DNA of 23,487 nt from Chara braunii (Eukaryota > Streptophyta > Charophyceae > Charales > Characeae): contig BFEA01000154.1 of the NCBI GenBank assembly GCA_003427395.1, forward strand, positions 2,070,561 through 2,094,047, given 5' to 3'. Below are positions 8,385 through 16,332 of this stretch, piece by piece. The notes beneath the pieces are model-generated. The model searched no databases, was not told where the DNA came from, and saw only the letters and a program-made list of their open reading frames with translations. The position numbers were made by a program, and so were the translations under genes. Position 1 is the first letter of the stretch. Every line of letters begins with the position of its first letter.

Positions 8385-9497
8385 TGTCGGCCCGAATACC
8401 CTTACAAGGGTATTTGGGCATATTTTTTCAAGGGTATTTGGGCATATTTTTTCAGCTTACAGGAAAAATATTTTTTTACCATATCTAGGAGCGCGTCCCA
8501 TTTTTGCTGATTAGAGAGTATGAGAGCGTGCACTTTGTGGGCACGCGTTAGCGTAGACCGAACCTTGACCAAGGAAGACTATGAGAGGCCGGTAGGACAA
8601 GTAAGTGCTAGGCTAGAATTTCTGAGGCGGTAGCAACCTCGCACGCACATGATGAAATTATGGGTAGCGCCGAGTTGACCAGGTAAGGCTGTGACTGGAA
8701 GAGGGTGTGGTCTTCAACCGCGCATGGCGGTTGTCTAGCGCCGCGAAAGGTAACCCCTCGACGCGCTGGTCAGCCGACACTTGAGTGTCGAACACGACCC
8801 TCGAGGTGGTCAAGGGCCGCGCGGTTACGAATACTACGTAGTACCCCATTAATGCGAATGCTTGCGTATGCCCGCATGGCTGGTCGATACGAGGAGGCCA
8901 TGCACTTGCAGGACTCTTATACGAAAGTCCAGAGCGCGATACCTATCTAATTCTCGCGGCATAAAGTTATGGGTCGGATACTGAAGGGACTAGGAGTGTT
9001 GTAATGTTGTGATGTTGTTTGTGGTGTTTGTCTTGTGTTTTTCCATGTGTTATGAGTGGGTAGATGCGAGTGTTGTGGTGTAACGCGTGGTGTGTGTGAT
9101 GCGTCCTAGTCGATCGGCGCCGAGTCACGTTTGGGACCTCAGCCCCCCAGTGCGTCGGTTCGCGTGCGGGTTCGATTTTCGGGAGTTCGACCGCGCGTAA
9201 CCCCTATGCTACAGCGAACGAGAAACGCCCTCGGCTGGGCCACCTCTGCAATTGCATACGAAAAACCTTCGCATGTGGTTCAGTAGCTCGGCGGGGATAC
9301 GCCCACCTAAGGGATGGTGACAGCTCCCGCAGGTGGAGGTAAGTGGTGCCTCACGTGACCCTGTCCTGTCGTAGGGGCTCACGAGAGGTACGGCTGGCGC
9401 ACTCGGCCGGAGCGGCAAACGCTCTCCGCGACAAGTCCTGCCAAATCCTGCGTGACGCGGCCGGGAGGGTCCCCGTGCGGGACCGATGCGCTCGACA
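8385..9497. mobile_element. Probable solo LTR, 1113 bp, with CCGG target duplication
   Basis: The insertion starts TGTCGGCCCG and ends GCTCGACA, giving 5-bp inverted ends TGTCG/CGACA with canonical TG...CA termini. It is flanked on both sides by CCGG (8381-8384 and 9498-9501). It splits A390 copy 2; copy 1 has the same place intact with a single CCGG at 5879-5882. A 4-bp duplication and TG...CA ends are typical of LTR retrotransposons. There is one copy and no internal gag/pol, so solo LTR is the simplest reading. A 24-bp tandem pair lies near the left end (8405-8452). Orientation is unknown. Open frames inside (up to 81 codons) match no family I know. Confidence 0.75.
8405..8452. repeat. 24-bp tandem duplication inside the LTR-like element
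   Basis: CAAGGGTATTTGGGCATA plus a T-run, repeated exactly twice with a 24-bp period. Confidence 0.9.
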
Positions 9498-9675
9498 CCG
9501 GTTTCCTTTTTGGGTGATGAGAAATGGTTTGGGGGCTCATGAAAGTCGTGACGACTCAATCCTTTTCCAGTTCCCGGTTCGCTTTGTTGGGTTGGGTGCA
9601 AAATGGAGAGCGGGGGGTCATAGAAAAAATTCGAAAAAAAATCGATCGACGGGCGGGCATCAAAAATTTTCTTCG
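9498..9675 (+). repeat. Repeat family A390, copy 2, right part
   Basis: Continues the family after the insertion (CTTTTTGGGTGATGAGAAAT, GTTGGGTTGGGTGCAAAATG, GACGGGCGGGCATC) to the same ATCAAAAATTTTCTT end as copy 1. The first internal GCGGGGGGTCATCAA copy is altered here. Confidence 0.85.
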
Positions 9676-9944
9676 TTTTTTCCCCTTTTTTTTAAATAAA
9701 AAGAATGCTTCGCCAAGGCAGCCCGGGCTCGAGAGAGAGCCTCGCTCCACTACACAACACTCTACATGCATTTACATGCCTTCTAAACCAGATCCATTCG
9801 GAGTATTGGACTCATCCTAATGCACCTGGTCGAAATGCCGTCTACATGCATGTAGTATATTGTGTACCGAGGGAGCTGCCTCGCATAGTCATTCCCGCAG
9901 CCCCCGAGGCTACAATCTCCTACCCCCTGGCTGCGCCCCCGCGC
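9676..9944. other. No gene; possible isolated MITE arm
   Basis: GCCTCGCTCCACTAC at 9737-9751 equals the outer arm of the 120-bp MITE, but no partner arm follows at the expected distance. The rest is unassigned. Confidence 0.35.
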
Positions 9945-10320
9945 CCCGCACGGTTACAGTTGGTAAGGCACAGAAGTTGCATTCAGGAGGTGGGGGGTTC
10001 AATCCCACTGGTACATGCCTGGGCAAGCTTGGTGTTCTACCAGCTAGAGATAACCCGTTGGCCCCTGAAGCCAGCATCGGCAGGACCTTGGCTGATGTTG
10101 TTGGTTGCTATGCAGTGATGTTGGTGGTGGGTATGCAGCAATAATATTGGCCATTAGACACCACCATGTGGGGTTGGGGGGGGTTAAGGGGAGGTGCAGT
10201 GACTGGCCATTGCTCCATAGACAATGCCCAGTCACGGTGATGAGGGACTGGTACAGCCTTGCTCTTGCACCACTGCTGTGGTGCCAACCTACCCCGTGTT
10301 CCCCCGTACTATACATAGAC
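9945..10320 (+). mobile_element. SINE family S1 relative with tRNA-like head
   Basis: The degenerate box A GGTTACAGTTGGTAAGGCA lies at 9952-9970 and box B GGGTTCAATCCC at 9995-10006. Then come TACATGCCTGGGCAAGCTTG and CTAGAGATAACCCGTTGG, as in the head-body junction of the copy at 6421-6850. The later GAGGTGCAGTGACTGGCC and CCCCGTGTTCCCCCGTACTA resemble S1 body and tail words. No poly(A) is left. Confidence 0.7.
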
Positions 10321-10891
10321 TAGCGAGAGAATGAGATAGATGAGTACTGGCAAGAAGATGAGATAGATGAGAGAAGAATATACACTTCCTCTTCTCTTCA
10401 CCTTGGTTTGCGTTGAGGGGGCCAACACTGCACTGTTTTCGCTGGCTCCGAATCACCCACCATACTCTCTTGGGTCGTATTTCCATACGGACAGTTCCAG
10501 TCAACCCCTCGATATTCCCCGGTGGGTGTTCACATTAGGCCCCTAACGTGTTCACTGCCGGTAGGTCCGCGATGGCTCTCGTCCTCGGAACTTCGGAATT
10601 ACCGACCGACGACGACTGGCTCTCGCGACGCGAAACGGTATGGTTCATCGCTGCGCTCCTTGGCCCCCGACGACTCTCCCCGGCGCTCCCGGCGAGGCCT
10701 AGCGCAAGAATAGCGCAGCGTTACCGCATACGGTACCGCCGCCGCCAATTTTTCGTTTTGGTGAGTGGCTCGGCCAGGCCCCATACCGTCACGTGAGTGG
10801 CGTCCTTCCTTCAGCCGTCAACAATCCCATCCCTCCCCTCCTCCCGCCTCCTTTCTCCCAACCCGTTGGAGCGTTGTTAGCCTAGGACTTC
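10321..10891. other. No gene recognised; GC-rich patch
   Basis: Opens with short GAGATAGATGAG repeats (10334-10373). The 10570-10780 stretch is GC-rich with many CG dinucleotides and overlapping frames of 60-80 codons that show no family motif. Confidence 0.4.
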
Positions 10892-10997
10892 TCCTGGATG
10901 CATCTGACGGCAATGTTACGGCCGGTCCTGGATGTATCGCACGGCAATACTACGGCCGGTCCTGGATGTATCTGACGGCAACTACGTCCAGAGGCCG
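10892..10997. repeat. 34-bp minisatellite, three copies
   Basis: Units start TCCTGGATG at 10892, 10926 and 10960 and share TATCTGACGGCAATACTAC and GGCCGG. The third unit has a small insertion. Confidence 0.9.
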
Positions 10998-11063
10998 GGG
11001 AAAAAAAAGTCCTAAGTGTGAGTACGCCCTTTGGTTATCCAGCTTTTCGTTCCTCTCCCTTTG

Positions 11064-11183
11064 GACATCGCCACACCACTCTCGGAATGTGAAAAATGAG
11101 AACGAACTTGCCGCTAGAACATGACCAGATGCGCCCGTCGCATTTTTGTCTTTTTCACACTTCGAGAGTGGTGTGGCGACGCC
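11064..11183 (+). mobile_element. 120-bp foldback MITE
   Basis: The left arm TCGCCACACCACTCTCGGAA is matched in reverse complement by the right arm ending GAGAGTGGTGTGGCGACG. The arms are about 35 bp and the middle reads CGCTAGAACATG. Length, arms and middle match the elements at 21062-21180 and, reversed, 13202-13321. A CCCTTT word lies just outside both ends but does not line up cleanly as a target duplication. Confidence 0.8.
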
Positions 11184-11416
11184 CTTTCTCTGTTCCCTCC
11201 CGACTTTCGCGCTTTTCGTTCCTCCTGCCCCCCTCCCCGCGCCACCTCCCTTTCTTTTTTTTTTCTTTTTTTTTCTTTTTTTTTTTCTTTTCAGTACCAC
11301 CTCCCTTTCTTCCCGCCTGCGGACTCGTCGTTCATCCACTCTCTCTGTTCTTTCTTGAGTATGTGCTCCGGCATCTAATTTGAGTACCGCATCGACGACA
11401 GGACGAGGGAAAGTAA

Positions 11417-11582
11417 GGGCGAGATCCCACTGGCAAAGAGGATTGTAGTAAGCGTCTGAATGTGGACGTGTTCGAGTTCAGATGAGAAAAATTGCGGTTG
11501 ACCTACTTTTCTGCATCTGTGTTTGAAACACGTCCAGATTCAGACACCTATTCCAATCCTCTTTGCCAGTGGGATCTGGCCC
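11417..11582. mobile_element. Tourist-like MITE (PIF/Harbinger type)
   Basis: 166 bp. The left end GGGCGAGATCCCACTGGCAA and the reverse complement of the right end agree at 28 of the first 29 positions, and similarity continues for about 75 bp. It is flanked by TAA on both sides (11414-11416, 11583-11585). A 3-bp TAA/TTA duplication and GGGC-type ends fit Tourist/PIF-Harbinger MITEs. Confidence 0.8.
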
Positions 11583-11956
11583 TAAAAATACAACGCGGGA
11601 AAGAGGATGGGGAATACTTCCACGTGGACATGGATGTGCGGGAACACTACCGGTAGGCGTAACGAAAAGGAGAGCGTGCAAGAGACTGGCAGAGGGAACT
11701 GGAAGGGAAAAGGAGGAGCATGAGGATGACTCTTTGTATTGGGAGGGTGCAGAGTGGACAGACGTGAAAAGCTATGGTATGGACGGTGAAGGAAGGGAAT
11801 AGCCAAGGAAGTGGGCATAGCAAATCGATGGCGGCGCAGGGGGGGGGGATTGGGGGGGCGATGCGGCGATGGGGCGCTGGGGAGTGGTGTGTAGGCAAGA
11901 GATTAACGTGGAGAACGAGGTTGAAGAAAAGGGGAGGAGAGCGGGGCGGGGGTGAG

Positions 11957-12200
11957 GGGGTACGTACACACGCCTAATGCGGCGGGAAAGATAAGCAGAC
12001 ACGTGGAAGAGGAGGGGATATAGGGATGTGTGCACGACAGGCGGAAGGGGATGGGGGTGGGGGACGGAATAGAGACAATGCGGGGTGCGTACACGTGTAA
12101 TTTGGCGAGAAAAAAAAGCGGACACGTGAAAGAAGAGGGGATAGAGGCGCACATGACAGACAAAGGGGACTCGGTCAGGAGGGGTGAGATAGAGACAATG
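11957..12200. repeat. Tandem duplication of about 122 bp, two copies
   Basis: Copies 11957-12080 and 12081-12200 share GGGGT(A/G)CGTACAC, (A/G)GCGGACACGTG-like words and both end in GATAGAGACAATG or close to it. CACGTG occurs three times. Confidence 0.8.
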
Positions 12201-12825
12201 TAAATTAAGTAATAAATTAAAATTAATAATGATATAACAATAAGTGGACGAGATATAAATGTCCACGACGGCAAGATTCCCTTGCATGGTCAGATGTGTT
12301 AGAGACGAGGGAGTAGAGGGCATAGAGAGAGGCTTAGGCGTGTACGATGGAGTAAAGGATTACGTAGGAATTTTTTTTCTTATATTCTCGACACGACAAT
12401 TTTTTTATTTCTCTTTTTTTTTAATTATTTTTTAACTAAGCTATATCCTTCTCTCAATTTCACCATTCACTGCCTACCAACCACTACTCCTAAAGGGGAC
12501 CCCGGCAAGCATAGCTACATCTCACAATTAAGGGGATGCATGCTGCCCCTCGCCCTAATCGGCGGTGGTCAGGGAGTAGGGTGGGGCCGCTCGGGGGGGG
12601 GAAGTGGGGGGAGGGGGGTGTCGGCTAATGCAAAGAACGAGCATTTTGCCAGTAGCTGCGCCTCCCATCTACTTGCCCCCACCCGCCCCCATCGAGTAAC
12701 AGCAGTGTCTATGGCCAGCACTCTCCCACACACCACATACAACCCACACACACTCACACGCACACGCCCACCCGTGACCAAAGGGAGCAAGCCAGCTATC
12801 TAAGTTGGTTGGCACCACGTGTGCC
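12201..12825. other. No gene; AT-rich spacer then G-rich and CA-rich tracts
   Basis: 12201-12440 is AT-rich, 12563-12620 is G-rich, and 12725-12772 is rich in CACACA words. No coding signal is seen. Confidence 0.5.
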
Positions 12826-12900
12826 GCAGGTGGTCAGTGGGATTGTACCCACGGCCTCCTGAATGTCACTTGCGTGCCTAATCAACTGAGTACACGACAA
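12826..12900 (-). mobile_element. tRNA-like SINE head
   Basis: On the minus strand, box A-like TACTCAGTTGATTAGGCA lies at 12892-12875 and box B-like GGGTACAATCCC at 12850-12839. CATTCAGGAGG is shared with the head at 9945, and a GATAGCTGG word follows. The body downstream (below 12826) is not the S1 body. Confidence 0.65.
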
Positions 12901-13201
12901 TGTTTCTCTCATCGTCGAAGAACTGGACACTAATTGTAGAGAATATGCGAAGTCTCTCTCGCCATCGCCCAACAACTTCAAGCTTTCCCTTCTCTGTTGT
13001 TCCCGCGCATTACTTACAGTGAGTTCCATAACTTCCCTCTCGTCCCCCCCAAGGGTTCCTTCTCTTTTTTTCCCCCTCTTTCTTTCTTGGCTTTCATTTG
13101 TCCTCCGCCGTCTTCGTCTTCTTTTATTCTGTGCCTTTTCTTCGTTGGATCTCTTCTTCTTCGGCTGCCTACTGTCCAAATGTGCAGAAATGGAGATTGT
13201 G
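12901..13201. other. No gene recognised; C/T-rich
   Basis: Pyrimidine-rich sequence whose opposite strand gives Lys/Arg-rich frames. These are compositional. Confidence 0.5.
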
Positions 13202-13321
13202 GGCCTGGCTCCTCTACTGACCACATTCATAAAAGACAAAAATTATGGCCATGTATCTTTCCATGTTCTGGCGGAAGAGTCGTTCTCATTTTGCACAATG
13301 GGTGAGTAGTGGAGCGAGGTC
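13202..13321 (-). mobile_element. 120-bp foldback MITE, inverted orientation
   Basis: The ends GGCCTGGCTCCTCTACTGAC and the reverse complement of GTGAGTAGTGGAGCGAGGTC form the arms. The interior AAAAGACAAAAATTATGGCC and CATGTTCTGGCGGAAGAG match the 21062 copy in reverse complement. Confidence 0.8.
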
Positions 13322-13326
13322 CTGTG

Positions 13327-13412
13327 TCTTCCGCTAGAGCGTGGAAAGACACACTCAAAAGGAGTTTTTCAACTCTTTTGTCTTTTCACATTTGGTGAGT
13401 GGTGTGGCTTTT
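13327..13412 (+). mobile_element. 120-bp foldback MITE, right half only
   Basis: CTTCCGCTAGAGCGTGGAAA then TTTTGTCTTTTCACATTTGG and GAGTGGTGTGGC match the middle and right arm of the MITE. The left arm is missing at the junction with the preceding copy. Confidence 0.6.
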
Positions 13413-13443
13413 CCTCTTCTTCTTTTCGGCGGCTTCATGTATG

Positions 13444-13446
<3 letters not shown>

Positions 13447-13488
<42 letters not shown>

Positions 13489-13543
13489 TCTTTTTTGGAC
13501 GCTCTATATCGGACCGACCGACGTTTTGTTTCTTTTTTTTTTT

Positions 13544-13596
<53 letters not shown>
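13447..13596. repeat. Long poly(T) tracts
   Basis: T-runs at 13447-13487, 13533-13555 and 13557-13596, separated by about 45 bp. They could be poly(A) tails of minus-strand retroelements, but no recognisable element body adjoins them. Length is prone to sequencing error. Confidence 0.9.
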
Positions 13597-14049
13597 CTTG
13601 TATGTATGGCATTGTTCAGCGGGTTAAACAATCGTCACGAGGACAAACAAGGAGAGGTAAGAAGATGGAGCAGAAAGGAGAAAGGCGAGTGATTTGCACA
13701 AGTGCAAGGATTAGGAGGAGAGAGGGAGGGTAGGGGGAGACGAGGGGAGAAGACATACTGTAAGAGAAGTAAGAAGTAAAAGGAAGACAAAGAACAGGAG
13801 AAGGATAATGACAAGGGTGAAGCAGAGGGATAGTTAAAATGCTGCTGCGTTCAAGTCGGTTGTAAAATTCCGCCAGCATGAGGAGGTCCGGGCGCTTTTG
13901 GGCACACATGGGGGGATACCAGGCAGGAAGGAGGAGAAGTGGGGGGGGGGGGGGGGGGGGGGGGCCGGGCTGGGTGGGGGGGGGGGGGGGTGGTAGAAGG
14001 GGAACGAAAAAAGGATTTGCAGCAACGAAGGATAAAAGGGTAGATTAAG
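13597..14049. other. No gene; purine-rich, with long G-runs
   Basis: G-runs at 13941-13964 and 13976-13990 lie in a purine-rich plus strand. The proline- and serine-rich frames on the other strand are compositional. Confidence 0.6.
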
Positions 14050-14506
14050 GGAGAAAGGGAAGGAAAAGGGAGGAAAACTGAGGGTTGAGAGAAGAAAAGG
14101 AGAAGAACTCAGGGTTAAGAGAAGAAAAAGGAGAAAAACTGAGGGTGAAGGGAAGAAAAGGGAGGAAAACAGGGGGTTAGCGGAAGACAAGGGAGAAAAA
14201 GTTGAAAAACAGAGGTTTAAGAGAGGGAAAGGAAGAAAGCAGAGCGTTACGAGTAGAAATGGGAGAAAGTCAGAGGGTTAAGAGAAGGAAATGGACAAAA
14301 GACTAGGGTTAACCCGGTTAAGAGAAAACTGCGGTTATTCTTTCCATAAAAAAACCTACAGCAGGGGGTTACCAGCGAAGAAAAGGCAGAAAAGCAGAGG
14401 GTTAATTGAAGAAAAGGGAGAAAGAACTGAGGCCTAACAGAAGGGAAGGGAGAAAAAACTAGGGTTAAACGAAAGAAGATAAGGGAGAAATACAGGGGGT
14501 TACGAG
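14050..14506. repeat. 31-bp polypurine minisatellite, about 14 degenerate copies
   Basis: The repeat unit has the pattern AGGGTTAAGAGAAG followed by AAAAGGGAGAAAAACTG. AGGGTT-like words recur at about 14081, 14111, 14142, 14172, 14211, 14272, 14303, 14362, 14400, 14459 and 14493. Nearly all changes keep the strand purine-rich. Confidence 0.85.
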
Positions 14507-14514
14507 CCCCTGTA

Positions 14515-14635
14515 TTCACCCGAAATCTATCCAGGCAAATAGGGCCTCGCGTGCAACCCGCGTTGCCTGGTTGGCTTTCGGGGGAAATAACACCCTGGTG
14601 CATCCTGCCCAACGCACCGTCCAGTATGCGCACAG
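14515..14635. repeat. 97-bp repeat family E, isolated unit
   Basis: TTGCCTGGTTGGCTTTCGGG and CACCCTGGTGCATCCTGCCC match the tandem units at 15001-15380. Confidence 0.75.
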
Positions 14636-14639
14636 CGTG

Positions 14640-14990
14640 TTTTTTTTTTTTTTTTTTTTTTTTTTTTCCCTTTTGTTTTTGTTTTTTAAAAAAAGGCTAA
14701 TTCTTTAAGCCCAACCAATTCAATTACCTGTCAAATCTGGACAGGACGGCCTTTCAGGCCTTTTTTATTGTCATTATAGTATTACGGGGAACCCCGTAGC
14801 AGCCACATCCGTGCTCAAGCCTCCAACGAGGGAACATGCGGGAGCTGCACCCACCAGCAGGTGCGATACCTGCTACAGTAGGTGGGCCATACCGGCCAGG
14901 GGTCAGCCGGTAGCATCAGGACCGAGCTTCTTTGATGGGCCAGTCACTGTGCCTCCCCTCCGGTCTCCTCCCCCTATGAACATCAGCAGT
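14640..14990 (-). mobile_element. SINE family S1, body and tail with poly(A)
   Basis: The reverse complement matches 2106-2490 nearly throughout, for example GGCACAGTGACTGGCCCATC, CCTCGTTGGAGGCTTGAGCA and GGTTGGGCTTAAAGAATTA. The T-run at 14640-14667 is its A tail. No tRNA-like head is found; the 5' side runs straight into the 97-bp repeat. Confidence 0.8.
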
Positions 14991-14997
14991 CTCGCCT

Positions 14998-15400
14998 CCC
15001 ATGCAACGGTTTTTGCCTGGTTGGATTTTGGGCGAAATGGCACCCTGGTGCATCCTGCCCAGCGCACCAGCATGGATGGTGCGTTTTCGGGCCTCCAATG
15101 CGACGGGTTTCGTCTGGTTGGATTTCGGGCGAAATGACACCCTGGTGCATCTTGCCCAACGCACCAGCATGGATGGTGCGTTTTCGGGGGCCTCCCATGC
15201 GACGGTTTTTGCCTGGTTGGATTTCGGGCGAAATGGCACCCTGGTGCATCCTGCCCACTCCGCAAGCATGCATGCTGGTGCATCCTGCCCAAGGCGCCAG
15301 CATGCACAGAGGTTGCATTTTGGGCCTCCCATGCAACGGCTTTCTTGGCACCCTGGTGCATCCCCGCCCAATGCGCAAGTATGCTCAAGCATGCTTGGCA
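14998..15400. repeat. 97-bp tandem repeat, about four units
   Basis: TTTTGCCTGGTTGGATTT-type starts occur at 15012, 15109 and 15208 (periods 97 and 99). Each is followed by GCGAAATGGCACCCTGGTGC and CGCACCAGCATGGATGGTGC. A fourth, rearranged unit runs to about 15400. Open frames of up to 184 codons on the minus strand come from this periodicity, not from a gene. Confidence 0.9.
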
Positions 15401-15425
15401 GGTTTCTGTGAAATGGCTGGGGAAT

Positions 15426-15451
15426 GTACTGGTGGGTTAAACCACCAGTAC
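15426..15451. repeat. Perfect 10-bp hairpin with TTAA in the loop
   Basis: GTACTGGTGG (15426-15435), loop GTTAAA, CCACCAGTAC (15442-15451). Each arm with its TTAA occurs separately elsewhere in the window. Confidence 0.9.
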
Positions 15452-15564
15452 TTCCGAGAGTCGTGCCCATTAACGCACCACGATTTTAGGAAACGTACGG
15501 GCTACTACAGGAGTGCTCTTTTTTTTTCCGCGGCCGATAGCTGGGCCAAGTAGTGGTGGTTTAA
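15437..15564. mobile_element. Possible short TTAA-flanked inverted-repeat element
   Basis: TTAA (15437-15440) and TTAA (15561-15564) enclose 120 bp whose ends ACCACCAGTACTT and, reversed, ACCACCACTACTT agree at 12 of 13 positions. TTAA targets are used by piggyBac-type elements, but the end sequence is not the usual CCC start. A chance pairing of two dispersed motifs is possible. Confidence 0.35.
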
Positions 15565-15569
15565 GAGAA

Positions 15570-15915
15570 GAACAAAGGTGAATCTCATACCCTGCTTCTA
15601 GACCAGGCACGTCTATTACCATACCGTCCTTGTCTCTCCTAGTGCTGGAGTCACTACCCAAAGGCCCTGCTCTACGAGAGGCTTATCGACCGGTGGAGAG
15701 TATTAGAACCCATTCTGGCTGGGATATACAACTGTGCCTGGACAAATCCTGCAAGACTCTCAGGGGCGCGGAACCCCCAAAGCCCTCCCGGTGCTTTGAC
15801 AGAAGACCTTGTTGGTGGTCATTAGCCCCTCGTTTCCACAAAATATAGTCCGCCGCCCTTCTGATAGATTTTTGTTAAGTCCCCTTCTCCCAGCAAAAAT
15901 GCACCGTAAGAGGAA
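15570..15915. other. No gene recognised
   Basis: Mixed sequence between the repeat cluster and the U6-like RNA. Frames are up to about 70 codons without known motifs. No snRNA-type upstream element (TCCCACATCG-like) and no TATA box at the usual distance are seen before 15964. Confidence 0.4.
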
Positions 15916-15966
15916 GCCTAAGGATTGGAAATGCGTTGTCAGCCTAAGGATTGGAAGTGCGTTGTC
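15916..15966. repeat. 25-bp tandem duplication abutting the U6-like start
   Basis: GCCTAAGGATTGGAA(A/G)TGCG followed by TTGTC occurs at 15916-15940 and 15942-15966 with one mismatch. The second copy includes the first three bases of the U6-like sequence. Confidence 0.9.
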
Positions 15967-16062
15967 CTTCGGGACATCGGTTAGAATTGGAACGATAGAT
16001 GAGAAGAGTAGCATGGTCCTTGTGCAAGGATGACACGCATAACTCGAGAAAAGGGTCAAATT
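15964..16062 (+). ncRNA. U6: U6 spliceosomal snRNA-like sequence, probably a pseudogene
   Basis: About 99 bp co-linear with the full U6 snRNA: the 5' stem-loop GTCCTTCGGGAC, then AGAATTGGAACGATA, TAGCATGG, TTGTGCAAGGATGACACGCA and ACTCGAGAAA to a shortened 3' end. U6 pairs with U4 and U2 and forms the spliceosome active site. The normally invariant ACAGAGA box region (usually GATACAGAGAAGATTAGC) here reads GATAGATGAGAAGAGTAGC, with an inserted base and changed 5'-splice-site pairing bases. There is no terminal T-run for pol III and no upstream promoter elements. These point to a retropseudogene. A divergent variant remains possible because the length and internal stem-loop region are kept. 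Confidence 0.8.
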
Positions 16063-16332
16063 ACAAAAGGAAAAGAGTGTGGAAATGCTGGAGAGGTCAA
16101 CATGAATCCCTCTTAAGTTTGTGAGGCACCTATGCTTGCAGGTGTCCCCTGTATATCCCCTTGGGAGAAGTGGTAGGTAGGTAGTGAAAAACAAAAATAA
16201 TTTGAGAGAAGAATATAGTGTGGTTAAAAAAAGAAAAAAAAAGAAAACAAGGCTTGATTGTCACATCAAATGAAAGACGTGTGTGTTGTATACTCTCAGG
16301 TCATACTCCCACTACGACTTTTCCGACTACGC
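16063..16332. other. No gene recognised
   Basis: A-rich stretches at 16196-16250; no motif or shared repeat seen. Confidence 0.4.

Noticed and set aside
11057-11187. CCCTTT as target duplication of the 11064 MITE
   Set aside because: The words are offset by about three bases relative to the paired arm ends, and other copies show no duplication.
11772-12323. 183-codon minus-strand frame
   Set aside because: Biased composition on a G-rich plus strand; it crosses the 122-bp duplication without conserved protein features.
13341-13733. 130-codon frame rich in Phe and its Lys-rich opposite strand
   Set aside because: It is translated poly(T)/poly(A).
13834-14190. Pro/Ser/Phe-rich minus-strand frame
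   Set aside because: Arises from G-runs and the purine minisatellite.
14050-14506. Interstitial telomere array
   Set aside because: AGGGTTA occurs once per 31-bp unit rather than in tandem.
14998-15400. CRISPR-like array
   Set aside because: The repeats are contiguous 97-bp units without unique spacers, and the window is eukaryotic.
14903-15470. Overlapping minus-strand frames of 131-184 codons
   Set aside because: They follow the 97-bp tandem repeat (97 or 99 bp periods keep frames open by chance) and show repeated AGALGRMHQ-type peptides in more than one frame.
15964-16062. U6atac snRNA
   Set aside because: The GGAACGATA and GCAAGGATGACACGCA blocks are those of major-type U6.
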